Assembly (NCBI GenBank): GCA_045601345.1
Contig: JAZRZL010000018.1
Location: 26,043-90,042 of the forward strand
Source of the DNA: SVMC01 sp045601345
GTDB lineage: Bacteria > Bacillota > Clostridia > Oscillospirales > Oscillospiraceae
Length of the DNA stretch: 64,000 nt
Reading direction: 5' to 3'
A program made the translations under genes and the position numbers. Below, in pieces: positions 45,438-54,216 of this stretch. The notes below the pieces were generated by a model. It was not told the DNA's origin. It ran no database searches and saw nothing but the letters and a program-made list of their open reading frames with translations. Within the stretch, counting starts at the first letter, position 1; the number at the start of each line of letters is the position of its first letter.

Positions 45438-46345
45438 ATACCCATGTTCGTCTATGCGGCATCGAGATGGAAAATCCACTCATTCCCGCTAGCGGTACCT
45501 TTGGTTACGGCTACGAATTTGCCGAGCTTTACGATATTAATTGCCTCGGAACCTTTTCCTTTAAGGGCACTACAAGGGAGCCACGCTTTGGCAATCCCAC
45601 GCCCCGCATTGCAGAGTGCCCCAGTGGAATGCTCAATGCCGTGGGTCTGCAAAATCCCGGTGTAGAGGCTGTCATTTCTCAGGAGCTTCCCAAGCTGGCA
45701 AAAGTTTTCCACAAGCCGGTTATGGCCAATGTCTGCGGCTTTTCTGTGGAGGAATTTGCTGAAGTTTGCCAGAAGCTGGACAGCCAGAGCCAGATCGGCT
45801 GGCTGGAGGTCAACATCAGTTGCCCCAATGTGCATGGCGGCGGCATGAGCTTCGGAACTGACCCCCAAATGGCGGCAAAGGTCACGCGGGCAGTGAAGCA
45901 GGTGACGACCAAACCGGTCATTATGAAATTATCCCCGAATGTTACCAGTATTGCAGAAATCGCAAAGGCCTGTGAAGGGGAGGGGGCTGACGGCATCAGT
46001 CTCATCAATACGCTTTTAGGAATGCGCATTCATCTTGGAAAACGGAAGCCCCTGCTTGCCAATGAAACCGGCGGCCTGTCCGGCAGTGCGGTGCTTCCGA
46101 TTGCGGTGCGCATGGTCTATCAGGTCTACAACGCCGTGAAAATACCGATCGTAGGTATGGGCGGTGTAAGCTGTGCCGAGGATGTACTGGAGCTGATGCT
46201 GGCTGGTGCTACTGCTGTTGAGGTTGGCGCTGCCAATCTGGTTGACCCCTGGGCTTGCCAAAAGATCATCGGGGATCTTCCTGGTGTTATGGAAAAATAT
46301 CATATCAACGATATCAATGAGATTATAGGAGGCGCACACAGATGA
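45431..46345 (+). CDS. pyrD: dihydroorotate dehydrogenase, class 1B catalytic subunit
   Basis: The 304-residue FMN barrel oxidises dihydroorotate. The active-site cysteine (Cys131) lies in LEVNISCPNVHGGGMSFG; PASGTFGYGYEF and VGMGGVSCAEDVLE are FMN-site motifs. Class 1B enzymes need PyrK, encoded just upstream. SD AAGGAGG overlaps the end of pyrK. Confidence 0.95.
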   Translation: MVNTHVRLCGIEMENPLIPASGTFGYGYEFAELYDINCLGTFSFKGTTREPRFGNPTPRIAECPSGMLNAVGLQNPGVEAVISQELPKLAKVFHKPVMANVCGFSVEEFAEVCQKLDSQSQIGWLEVNISCPNVHGGGMSFGTDPQMAAKVTRAVKQVTTKPVIMKLSPNVTSIAEIAKACEGEGADGISLINTLLGMRIHLGKRKPLLANETGGLSGSAVLPIAVRMVYQVYNAVKIPIVGMGGVSCAEDVLELMLAGATAVEVGAANLVDPWACQKIIGDLPGVMEKYHINDINEIIGGAHR

Positions 46346-47052
46346 GTAAGGATGTCATTATTGCCTGCGATTTTGCAGGAAAAGAGGAGACACTGGCCTT
46401 TTTAGACAAGTTTCAGGAAGAAAAGCCATTTGTAAAAATTGGTATGGAGTTGTTTTATGCCGCAGGACCTTCGATTGTTGAGGAAATCAAAAAGAGAGGC
46501 CACAAAATTTTCCTTGATCTGAAGCTGCACGACATTCCCAATACCGTAAAAAAGACCATGGCAGTTCTCTCCAAGCTGGATGCCGACATTGTCAACCTGC
46601 ACGCTGCCGGCACCATCCCCATGATGGAAGCTGCGCTGGAAGGTCTGCGCCGCCCGGACGGCACCAGACCCTTGCTCATTGCTGTTACCCAGTTGACCTC
46701 TACCAATGAGGAACGCCTCCATGAAGAGCTTTGGATTGACCGCAGTATGGAAGAAACCGTCATGCACTATGCCCAGAATGCCAGAAAAGCCGGTCTTGAC
46801 GGCGTGGTATGCTCTCCGCTGGAGGCAGATGCTGTGCATAAGGTTTGCGGCAGTGAATTCCTGACCGTTACCCCCGGCATTCGCTTCAAGGAAAACGCCG
46901 TAGGGGATCAGGCCAGAGTGATGACCCCCATGGATGCAAGAAGAAACGGCTCTGACTATATTGTTGTGGGTCGTCCGATTACCGCAGATGCCGACCCGGT
47001 GGCTGCCTACCGCCGTTGTGTTGACCAGTTTGTGAAAGGAGTAGAAGCATGA
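46342..47052 (+). CDS. pyrF: orotidine-5'-phosphate decarboxylase
   Basis: PyrF converts OMP to UMP. The 236-residue barrel has the catalytic DLKLHDIPNT (59-68) with the Lys and Asp residues, and VTPGIRFKENAVGDQARVMT near the phosphate site. ATG overlaps the pyrD stop and the TGA overlaps pyrE. SD ATAGGAGGC. Confidence 0.96.
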   Translation: MSKDVIIACDFAGKEETLAFLDKFQEEKPFVKIGMELFYAAGPSIVEEIKKRGHKIFLDLKLHDIPNTVKKTMAVLSKLDADIVNLHAAGTIPMMEAALEGLRRPDGTRPLLIAVTQLTSTNEERLHEELWIDRSMEETVMHYAQNARKAGLDGVVCSPLEADAVHKVCGSEFLTVTPGIRFKENAVGDQARVMTPMDARRNGSDYIVVGRPITADADPVAAYRRCVDQFVKGVEA

Positions 47053-47687
47053 AAACCCTGATTGCAAAAGATCTTCTCAGTATTCGCGCCGTATTTTTCC
47101 GCCCGGAGGAACCCTTTATCTGGGCAAGCGGCATCAAAAGCCCGGTTTATTGTGACAACCGCCTGACTTTATCCGATGTTAAGGTTCGCACGGACGTGGA
47201 GGAAGGTCTGGCCACGCTGATTCGGGAGAACTATCCCGAAGCTGAAATTCTGATGGGAACCAGCACAGCCGGTATTGCCCATGCCGCCATTACCGGGCAT
47301 CTCCTGGGGCTGCCCATGGGATATGTCCGCTCAGGCGCAAAGGATCATGGCAGAAAGAATCAGATTGAGGGAAAGCTCCTGCCCGGGCAGAAGGTCGTTG
47401 TTGTGGAAGACCTGATTTCCACAGGCGGAAGTGTCTTGGAGGTCGTGGAAATTCTTCGTGCTGCCGGTGCAGAGGTACTGGGCATTGTGAGTATTTTCAC
47501 CTACGGTATGCAGAAGGGTCTGGATCGTCTGGCTGCTGCCAATGTGAAAAATATTTCCCTGACGGATTTTGATACCATTGCTGTGACAGCCGCTGAGGAA
47601 GGCTACATTCAGCCCTCTGATGTGGAACGCCTGATTGCCTTCCGGAACAATCCTTCCGATGAAAGCTGGATTGGAAAGGGGCGCTGA
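47049..47687 (+). CDS. pyrE: orotate phosphoribosyltransferase
   Basis: PyrE makes OMP from orotate and PRPP. The 212-residue protein has the PRPP motif VVVEDLISTGGS, the substrate-linked GTSTAGIAHAAI and the flexible loop region YVRSGAKDHGRKNQIEG. It is coupled to pyrF by overlap; pyrB follows after 2 bases. Confidence 0.96.
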   Translation: MKTLIAKDLLSIRAVFFRPEEPFIWASGIKSPVYCDNRLTLSDVKVRTDVEEGLATLIRENYPEAEILMGTSTAGIAHAAITGHLLGLPMGYVRSGAKDHGRKNQIEGKLLPGQKVVVVEDLISTGGSVLEVVEILRAAGAEVLGIVSIFTYGMQKGLDRLAAANVKNISLTDFDTIAVTAAEEGYIQPSDVERLIAFRNNPSDESWIGKGR

Positions 47688-47689
47688 GC

Positions 47690-48607
47690 ATGAAGCATCT
47701 GATTGACATTATGGAGCTGTCCACAGGGGAGCTTCAGGAACTCATCGACATTGCACAGGATATCATTGCTGACCCGGAAAAATATGCCCACGCCTGTGCG
47801 GGCAAAAAACTGGCAACCTTATTCTTTGAACCCTCCACCCGTACCAGACTGAGCTTTGAGGCTGCCATGTATGAGCTGGGCGGTCAGGTGCTTGGCTTCT
47901 CTGAGGCTGCCAGCAGCTCTGCGGCAAAGGGCGAGAGCGTGTCGGATACAGTACATACCGTTAGCTGCTATGCCGACATCATTGCCATGCGTCACCCCAA
48001 GGAGGGTGCCCCGATGGTAGCCAGCCGCAAGGACTGGGTGCCGATCATCAATGCCGGTGACGGCGGCCATTACCATCCCACTCAGACTCTGGCAGACCTC
48101 TTGACCATCCACCGCGAAAAGGGCAGCTTTGAAAACCTGACCATCGGCCTGTGCGGTGACCTGAAATTCGGCAGAACGGTGCATTCTCTGGTCAGCGCCA
48201 TGTCCAGATATGCAGGTGTCCGCTTTGTCTTCATCTCTCCTGAGGAGTTGCAGGTTCCCGACTATATCAAGACCGACGTTCTGGAGCCTAAGGGAATTCC
48301 GTATCAGGAGGTCAGAAGTCTGGAAAAGGCCATGCCGCAATTGGATATTCTCTATATGACCAGAGTGCAGCGTGAGCGCTTCTTCAATGAGGAGGATTAT
48401 GTCCGCTTGAAGGATACCTACATTCTTACCCCGGACAAGCTGAAAAATGCAAAGGAATCTCTGAGCATTCTTCACCCGCTGCCCAGAGTCAATGAAATCT
48501 CTGTTGCAGTGGATGATGATCCCAGAGCCTGCTACTTCAAGCAGGTGCTCAACGGCAAATATATGCGCATGGCGCTGATTCTGAAGCTTTTGGAGGTAAA
48601 GGTATGA
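47690..48607 (+). CDS. pyrB: aspartate carbamoyltransferase catalytic chain
   Basis: PyrB is the catalytic trimer chain. The 305-residue protein has the carbamoyl-phosphate loop FFEPSTRTR (45-53), AKGESVSDTVHTVSCYAD (80s loop, Ser-Lys region) and the C-terminal HPLPRVNEIS. Its end overlaps pyrI by 4 bases, so catalytic and regulatory chains are made together. Confidence 0.96.
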   Translation: MKHLIDIMELSTGELQELIDIAQDIIADPEKYAHACAGKKLATLFFEPSTRTRLSFEAAMYELGGQVLGFSEAASSSAAKGESVSDTVHTVSCYADIIAMRHPKEGAPMVASRKDWVPIINAGDGGHYHPTQTLADLLTIHREKGSFENLTIGLCGDLKFGRTVHSLVSAMSRYAGVRFVFISPEELQVPDYIKTDVLEPKGIPYQEVRSLEKAMPQLDILYMTRVQRERFFNEEDYVRLKDTYILTPDKLKNAKESLSILHPLPRVNEISVAVDDDPRACYFKQVLNGKYMRMALILKLLEVKV

Positions 48608-49032
48608 TCATCGGTCAAATCAAGGACGGCATTGTGCTCGATCACATCACCGCAGGCCGCGGCATGGAAATCTATCAGATTTTAAAGCTCCACGAGCTGA
48701 ACTGCACGGTTGCCATGATCGAAAATGCGGACAGCGTAAAGATGGGGAAGAAGGACATCATCAAAATCGGCAAGGTCATTGATATCAATTTTGACATTCT
48801 GGGCTATATTGATCCCGGCATTACGGTTAATATCATTGAGGATGGCAAGCTTGCCAAGCGGGAGCATTTGAGACTGCCCGAGCGGATTCGTGGTGTCATC
48901 CACTGCAAGAATCCCCGCTGTATTACCTCCACCGAGCAGGAGCTTACGCATGAATTCCGATTGACTGACCCGGTGAAGAAGGTCTACCGCTGCATTTACT
49001 GCGAAAACGAAGCACCACGCAATATTGAATAA
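48604..49032 (+). CDS. pyrI: aspartate carbamoyltransferase regulatory chain
   Basis: PyrI binds CTP/ATP and allows feedback control of PyrB in the dodecamer. The 142-residue chain has the N-terminal allosteric domain and a C-terminal zinc domain with Cys101, Cys106, Cys130 and Cys133 (CKNPRC and CIYC). Bacillus lacks PyrI; its presence in Clostridia is common. Confidence 0.95.
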   Translation: MIIGQIKDGIVLDHITAGRGMEIYQILKLHELNCTVAMIENADSVKMGKKDIIKIGKVIDINFDILGYIDPGITVNIIEDGKLAKREHLRLPERIRGVIHCKNPRCITSTEQELTHEFRLTDPVKKVYRCIYCENEAPRNIE

Positions 49033-49043
49033 GATGAAAATAG

Positions 49044-49085
49044 ACGGCTCTATGTGCTGAAACAAACACATAGAGCCGTTTACCT
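49044..49085. terminator. terminator after pyrI, shared with the racemase operon
   Basis: ACGGCTCTATGTG (49044-49056) and CACATAGAGCCGT (49067-49079) form a perfect 13-bp stem between convergent genes. T-rich tails occur on both strands. Confidence 0.85.
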
Positions 49086-49088
49086 GCA

Positions 49089-49868
49089 TTATAGCTTCAT
49101 CTCGATCACATCGGAAATCGTTACGCTGCCGCCAATTTCTGCGGCGGTTAGTTTTCCGTCTGTGATGGTCACGCGGGCATGGAGCGTTCCTGCGGGTTGT
49201 GTATATATGGCAGAATATTCACCGTCCGGTGCCCCATACGTCTTTGCAATCAGTGCTGCCAGCGTCCCGGAACCACAGCTTCCCTCCCATACCAGCGATC
49301 CTGCCAGCGGCACCTTGACAAGGGGGGTCAGTGTGCTGCCGGAGAGAAAAATCACTCCGTAAGCGTCAACATCCAGCTTCCTGAATTCCGGCTCCAAAAG
49401 CTCCATGGCTGACATAGCGGGAACAGCTTCCGTGACAAAATGTGCAATACCGGGCAGATGTACCATCGTTCCCCGGATGCCGGAAACGGTCATCTGATTC
49501 GCGGAAATCGGGAGGGGCATTTGGGCATAGGATTCATTTGCCGCATAATTTGTCCGCACACACATGGGGTCGGTACAGCCACTGCTTTCAACCAAAAACG
49601 ACAGTGTGCCTTCCTGTGCCTGTTTTTCCGCGAGGAGCATCCCATAGGCGCGCAGTGCATTTCCACAGAATTCGCCACCCATCATTTCAATTCGTCCATC
49701 GGCATCTGCTGTCGGCGGTACAATGAATGCCACCTGCTCTGCACCAAAGGAGCGCATAGCAATCAGCCGTGCTGCAATTTCTGCCCGTGCCTGCGCCGGA
49801 ACCTCTGAGAGGACAAAAAGCGTAATATTTCCGGCAGGGTTGGCGATTTGAACCTTGAGCGGATTCAT
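49089..49868 (-). CDS. DapF-fold amino-acid racemase, CntK/histidine-racemase-like
   Basis: The 259-residue protein has the two-cysteine active site of cofactor-independent racemases: Cys68 in MMGGEFCGNA and Cys198 in WEGSCGSGT. The N-terminal NPAGNITLFVL, the SSGCTD segment and SLVWEGSCGSG are closer to CntK (staphylopine histidine racemase) than to DapF, which has NDF and GxG patterns with an N-terminal FTKMHGLGND-like start. It shares 4 bases with the downstream end of the ABC ATPase gene, suggesting that the imported amino acid is its substrate. No cntL/cntM genes are here. Confidence 0.75.
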   Translation of the reverse strand: MNPLKVQIANPAGNITLFVLSEVPAQARAEIAARLIAMRSFGAEQVAFIVPPTADADGRIEMMGGEFCGNALRAYGMLLAEKQAQEGTLSFLVESSGCTDPMCVRTNYAANESYAQMPLPISANQMTVSGIRGTMVHLPGIAHFVTEAVPAMSAMELLEPEFRKLDVDAYGVIFLSGSTLTPLVKVPLAGSLVWEGSCGSGTLAALIAKTYGAPDGEYSAIYTQPAGTLHARVTITDGKLTAAEIGGSVTISDVIEMKL

Positions 49869-50617
49869 CGGTCGTAATTGCGCAGGAACTTTCTGGTGCG
49901 CTCCTGCTGGGTGTTGCCGAAAACTTCCTCGGGTGCGCCCTGCTCCACGATGATACCGCCATCCATGAAAATAACACGGTCAGAAACTGCCCTTGCAAAC
50001 GGCATTTCATGCGTTACGATTACCATGGTCATCTTTTCCTCAGCAAGCTGGCGGATAACGGCAAGCACCTCACCGGTCAGTTCTGGATCGAGTGCGGAGG
50101 TCGGCTCGTCAAAGAAGAGCATTTCCGGTTCCATGGCAAGGGCACGGGCAATGGCAACGCGCTGCTGCTGGCCGCCGGAGAGCTGATAGGGATATGCATC
50201 AGCCTTGGATTCCAGCCCCATCTTTTTCAGCAGCTCCATTGCCTTCTCTTTTGCTTCCTCTTTATTCCGCTTCTGAACGCACACAGGCGCATCCATCAGA
50301 TTTTTCAGGACGGAATAATGCGGGAAGAGGTTAAAATTCTGGAATACCAGGCCAAAATCCTTCTGGAAGGGTCTTAAATCCTTTGCATAAACAGGCTTGC
50401 CGTTTTCACTGGTGACAGCATTCTGCCCCATATAGGAGATCGTGCCATCGTCCACCGTTTCCAGGAAGGTCACGCACCGCAAAAGCGTGGATTTTCCGCT
50501 GCCGGACGGGCCGATGACGGAAATAACCTCGCCTCTGTCTACATGGAGGGAAATATCCTTCAGAACCTGCAGCTCATCGAAGGATTTGCTGAGATGATTA
50601 ACTTCAAGAATATGCAT
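49865..50617 (-). CDS. polar amino-acid ABC transporter ATP-binding protein
   Basis: The 250-residue ATPase has Walker A GPSGSGKST (36-44), signature LSGGQQQRVAIARAL, Walker B MLFFDEPTSALDPEL and the switch His in VIVTHEMPFA. It matches the HisP/GlnQ family. The operon order is binding protein, permease, ATPase, racemase. Confidence 0.93.
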   Translation of the reverse strand: MHILEVNHLSKSFDELQVLKDISLHVDRGEVISVIGPSGSGKSTLLRCVTFLETVDDGTISYMGQNAVTSENGKPVYAKDLRPFQKDFGLVFQNFNLFPHYSVLKNLMDAPVCVQKRNKEEAKEKAMELLKKMGLESKADAYPYQLSGGQQQRVAIARALAMEPEMLFFDEPTSALDPELTGEVLAVIRQLAEEKMTMVIVTHEMPFARAVSDRVIFMDGGIIVEQGAPEEVFGNTQQERTRKFLRNYDR

Positions 50618-50630
50618 CGCAGGTTCCTCC

Positions 50631-51278
50631 TTATCGGAAATAATTCAGCCTATTTTCTGCCTTGCCCATAATGAAATCGACGATCCAGTTAAAGACAAAG
50701 TAGAAGACACCCGCCACAATGAACGGAACAAAGCTGGTCTGAGAATTGGCAATCTGCTTGCCGATGGTGAACATTTCCTGATAGGAAACAGTAAATGCAA
50801 GGGAAGTATCCTTTACCAATGTAACGATCTCATTGGTCATGCTGGGCAGGACGCGCTTCACCACCTGCGGCAGAATGATCTTCATAAAGGTCTGCGTTTT
50901 CGTATAGCCGAGTACCTTTGCTGCCTCATACTGTCCGGCAGAGATAGATTCTATACCGCCGCGGTAAATTTCGGCAAAATAAGCTGCATAGTTGATGGCA
51001 AATGCAATGATGACAGGAATCAGCTTATTTCGTGCAACGTTAATGCGGAACAGGTAATATGGTCCGTAGGTAACAGCAAGCAATTGCAGCATCAGCGGTG
51101 TTCCGCGCAGGATGGAAATGATAAAGCGCGTAATGGAAGAGATAATCTTACTCTTGCTCATGCGCAGCAGTGAGACGATCATGCCCAGCGGAAGTGCAAA
51201 CAGTAAGGTTAAAAAGAAAATTGCGCAGGTCTTGCTGAGACCTTCGCCCATTTTCAGTATCATGATCCATAATGACAT
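50631..51278 (-). CDS. polar amino-acid ABC transporter permease
   Basis: The 215-residue HisM/GlnP-type permease has five membrane helices and the EAA coupling loop YEAAKVLGYTKTQTFMKIILPQ-like segment near residues 118-139. It has a single permease gene, so the transporter is probably a homodimer. Only 13 bases separate it from the ATPase gene. Confidence 0.92.
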   Translation of the reverse strand: MSLWIMILKMGEGLSKTCAIFFLTLLFALPLGMIVSLLRMSKSKIISSITRFIISILRGTPLMLQLLAVTYGPYYLFRINVARNKLIPVIIAFAINYAAYFAEIYRGGIESISAGQYEAAKVLGYTKTQTFMKIILPQVVKRVLPSMTNEIVTLVKDTSLAFTVSYQEMFTIGKQIANSQTSFVPFIVAGVFYFVFNWIVDFIMGKAENRLNYFR

Positions 51279-51310
51279 ATATATATCCTCATTTCTCTTA
51301 ACATCAAAAC

Positions 51311-51337
51311 CCCGAAAGCGCGCAAAGCGCTTTCGGG
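51311..51337 (-). terminator. intercistronic hairpin between binding protein and permease
   Basis: CCCGAAAGCGC (51311-51321) and GCGCTTTCGGG (51327-51337) form a perfect 11-bp stem, followed on the minus strand by GGTTTTGA. Partial termination here would make more binding protein than permease, as usual in such operons. Confidence 0.65.
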
Positions 51338-51364
51338 TTTATGATTAGGCAGTGATAAAGTAAA

Positions 51365-52159
51365 TTACTTGTTCAGGAAGAGCAGGTTGTTCTTGATATC
51401 GGGATATTTATCCGCGATCTTTTCGTAAGTACCGTCCTTAACAAGGGCTGCAACAGCACCTTCGATGGAAGCGCGAAGCTCCTCATCAGAAGAGCGGAAT
51501 GCAATGCCATACTGCTCAGCGCCCAGATTTTCGTTGATGATCTGATAGCCTTCGTGCTCGGCAGCATAGGATTCTGCTACGGGGAGGTCAACGAATACGC
51601 CGTCAACTGCATTGCCTTCCAGCTCGGTGAAGCACTTCAGGAAGCTTTCGCAGGTGATGACATCGCCAAAGGAAGCAGCCAGATCGGCCAGATCGCCGTT
51701 CAGGAGAGATTCGCCGGAGGTACCTAACTGAACGGCTACGACTTTGCCTTCAAGGTCAGAAGTGGTGGTAAAGCCGCTGTCTGCCTTTACCAGCATGACC
51801 TGGGTGCTGTCGAAGTAGGGTTCGGAGAGAAGATAGCCGCTTTCCTTCATGGAATCGAGAATGGTCATGCCGGACCATACGCAGTCACACTCTTTGGCAT
51901 CGAGCTGAACCAGCTTCTCATCCCAGTTTACTGCGAAGACATCAAAGTTCCAGCCGAGGGACTCACAGGCGGCCTTGCAAACTTCGACGTCAAAGCCGGT
52001 GTAATCGCCGTTGTCATCCAGATAGCTGAAGGGGGGATACTCAGGGTCGATGCCCATCTTGAAGGTGAATTTGGAGTCATCTTCCTTCTTGCTGCCGCAG
52101 CCTGCCAGCATACCGAAGCAGAGAACGAGTACCAAAAGAATGCAAATTGTTTTTTTCAT
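51365..52159 (-). CDS. amino-acid-binding lipoprotein of the ABC transporter
   Basis: The 264-residue protein begins with a lipoprotein signal ending in the lipobox LAGC (MKKTICILLVLVLCFGMLAG then Cys21) and continues as an SBP_bac_3 domain (GIDPEYPPFSYLDDNGDYTG, GFDVEVCKAACESLGW). The ligand is not determinable by eye; neighbours suggest the amino acid handled by the racemase. It has its own promoter and SD GGAGG. Confidence 0.92.
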   Translation of the reverse strand: MKKTICILLVLVLCFGMLAGCGSKKEDDSKFTFKMGIDPEYPPFSYLDDNGDYTGFDVEVCKAACESLGWNFDVFAVNWDEKLVQLDAKECDCVWSGMTILDSMKESGYLLSEPYFDSTQVMLVKADSGFTTTSDLEGKVVAVQLGTSGESLLNGDLADLAASFGDVITCESFLKCFTELEGNAVDGVFVDLPVAESYAAEHEGYQIINENLGAEQYGIAFRSSDEELRASIEGAVAALVKDGTYEKIADKYPDIKNNLLFLNK

Positions 52160-52197
52160 TTTTATTCCTCCATCTTTATTGTGGTCGTTACATTAAT

Positions 52198-52225
52198 AGT
52201 TTACCACATTAATAAAATAAAGCAA
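52198..52225 (-). promoter_or_regulatory. promoter of the amino-acid transporter operon
   Basis: On the minus strand TTGCTT (52225-52220), a 16-base spacer and TAAACT (52203-52198). Overlapping ATTAATGTGG and ATTAATGTAA repeats near the -10 may bind a regulator. Confidence 0.55.
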
Positions 52226-52360
52226 TTGTAATTTCTTACGAATTTTACATGATTTGGAATAATATTTTTGTTTTTAATGCGAGTATTGACACACACTTCA
52301 CCCGCATCGGCTGAGAAAGAAGTACCCAGAGATTGCATTTTGGCATCTTGTCAATTAAAT

Positions 52361-52409
52361 AATACAGGGACAGTTCCATATACATAGTGCATAGAACCAT
52401 CCCTGTATT
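52361..52409 (-). terminator. terminator after the SLH-protein gene
   Basis: AATACAGGGA (52361-52370) and TCCCTGTATT (52400-52409) with an inner GTTC/GAAC pair form a long hairpin, followed on the minus strand by ATTTAATTG. Confidence 0.6.
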
Positions 52410-52425
52410 GCTTGTGTGTTATATG

Positions 52426-53844
52426 TTACTTTGATTCAAGGTAGCGCATAATGAAGCTTGCGATTTGGACGCGGGCAGCATTGGCGCGGGGGGCAAGGCG
52501 CATGGCAATTTCTTCGGTTTCGCCGGGGAGGAAGCCGTTCTGTGTTGCCCAGAGCATGGGAATCTTGCTGTAGCTCTGGACGGCGGAAGCATCGGGGTAG
52601 GCGCTCAGGTCACCGGAAACATCGGGGCTGCCGCTGTAGCGGTAGAGGATGGTGGCAAGCTCCTCTCTGGTGACGGGCGTGTTGGGACGGAAGGTGCCGT
52701 CCTCGAAGCCGTTGACAATGCCGTTCTTTGCCGCCCAGATGATGGGCAGGGTATAGTATTGGTTGGCAGCCACATCGGGGAAGACCTTTTCATAGGCAAT
52801 CTCTGGTTGTCCGGCAACGCGGTAGAGCACCGTAACTAACTGTCCGCGGGTGAGGTTGCCGTTGGGAGAGAACTCCGTGGTGGACATACCGTTCATAATG
52901 CCGTGCTCTACGCAATAGGCGATGGCTTCATACTGCCAAGTTCCGACTTCGGGCAAATCTTTGAAGGCCAAAAGGAGTTTGTTGGTCTCTGGAAGGATTT
53001 CATAATCAGTGAATAAGCTAAGCTCTTTAATTGTATCAAGCCATTCCAGTTCCAACACCTTATCCTTTGGCGCTTCAATTGCAATTGTGGCGGTATACTG
53101 ACTCTGGTAAAGAATTGTACAATTGTCACTCAAATGATTCTGCACAAAGTTGCTTATAATCTTACTGTAAATTTCTTTAATTACTTTATTTCTCTCTTCA
53201 TAATATTCCTGAGAGGAAAGATTATCCGAAACATTTTTCTTAACAGCTGCTTCGATTTCTGCTGTGCTCGGGGGAGTTAGGTTAACCCAAACAGGAACCT
53301 TTGCGTTTATATCCGCGCTGTTCAAATAATTCTGTAGCTCTGGGGATAGTTTAGATACTTCTTCAATTTCAGGCTCAATTTCGAAGTCCTTATATAATGA
53401 AATCTCAACGACAAGATCATTCTCTGCCAGCTCTAAGACTTTTTCCTTTGATACTTCAATCGCTAAAGTAGCAGTGTAGCTGCTTTGATAATAGAATATG
53501 CAAGAATTATCCAGATATTTTTCAATGAAGGAGTCAGTAATGTCAGAATAAATTTCTTTTATTATATTTAGTCTTTCTTCATAGTATTCCTGCGGGCTTA
53601 ATTCTTCTGAAACCTTTTCTTTGACAATGGCTTCAATTTCTGCTGTGCTAGGGGTAGTCAGATATATCCAGACAGGAACATATGCATTTCCGTTGATTCC
53701 TTCCATATAATCAATGACATTTTGTGCCAGCTTTTCTGAATATATAGAAGAAATCATCTCAGAAGCAGAGGTCGGAACAATGATGCCCACAAATAGGGAG
53801 CAGCAAAACGCAATCGTTAAGATAAAAGCCATTATTTTTTTCAT
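52426..53844 (-). CDS. secreted SLH-domain surface protein with two internal repeats
   Basis: The 472-residue protein has a signal peptide (residues 1-27), two similar units of about 120 residues (about 37-155 and 166-290), each with VPVWxxLTxPSTAEIEA, SQEYYEERxxxIKEIYS and YTATxAIE, and three C-terminal SLH domains (about 300-470) that anchor proteins to secondary wall polymers. The repeat units match no family I can name. The SLH part is more GC-rich than the repeats, which suggests a mosaic origin. SD GGAGGAATT precedes the ATG. Confidence 0.8.
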   Translation of the reverse strand: MKKIMAFILTIAFCCSLFVGIIVPTSASEMISSIYSEKLAQNVIDYMEGINGNAYVPVWIYLTTPSTAEIEAIVKEKVSEELSPQEYYEERLNIIKEIYSDITDSFIEKYLDNSCIFYYQSSYTATLAIEVSKEKVLELAENDLVVEISLYKDFEIEPEIEEVSKLSPELQNYLNSADINAKVPVWVNLTPPSTAEIEAAVKKNVSDNLSSQEYYEERNKVIKEIYSKIISNFVQNHLSDNCTILYQSQYTATIAIEAPKDKVLELEWLDTIKELSLFTDYEILPETNKLLLAFKDLPEVGTWQYEAIAYCVEHGIMNGMSTTEFSPNGNLTRGQLVTVLYRVAGQPEIAYEKVFPDVAANQYYTLPIIWAAKNGIVNGFEDGTFRPNTPVTREELATILYRYSGSPDVSGDLSAYPDASAVQSYSKIPMLWATQNGFLPGETEEIAMRLAPRANAARVQIASFIMRYLESK

Positions 53845-54142
53845 GATAATTCCTCCGATTTTTAAAAAGAATAGTCATTTTTAATTTCTTTATAGTTTCT
53901 GAGAAGCAAAGAAATTTTTGTGGTTTGGGTTAATCATATCCACGACATAGACAATGCCTAATATATAGAAATCATCAAGTTGGACAGTTTATATAATACC
54001 TCCTTTCATTTTTCTTTATTATGATGTATCATACTTCTGATACATATGATACATGGTTATTAAAAATCAAGCATATATATCGCCTCCCCAAAATAACCAT
54101 TTCCATTCTCTTTATATCATTTTTTAAAGTGCTTGTCAATAT
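53845..54142. other. divergent intergenic region of the SLH and PadR genes
   Basis: This AT-rich region contains the TGATACAT cluster listed separately and, on the minus strand, an isolated AAAGGAGGT at about 54006-53998 that leads only to very short frames. No other gene is supported. Confidence 0.4.
54024..54054. promoter_or_regulatory. TGATACAT operator-like cluster
   Basis: ATGTATCA (54024-54031) and TGATACAT (54038-54045) form an inverted pair with a 6-base spacer, and a further direct TGATACAT occupies 54047-54054. PadR-family repressors often bind ATGT...ACAT dyads, so this is a candidate site for the adjacent regulator. Confidence 0.5.
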
Positions 54143-54192
54143 AATATATATAAATTATATATATTGACATCGAAGATTTTTAATAATAAACT
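54143..54192 (+). promoter_or_regulatory. padR promoter with overlapping 23-bp palindrome
   Basis: TTGACA (54164-54169), 17 bases and TAAACT (54187-54192) form a strong promoter. AATATATATAA (54143-54153), a central A and TTATATATATT (54155-54165) make a perfect palindrome that runs into the -35 box, a good position for autorepression. Confidence 0.6.
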
Positions 54193-54216
54193 ATAAATAT
54201 GAGGATAAAATATGAT

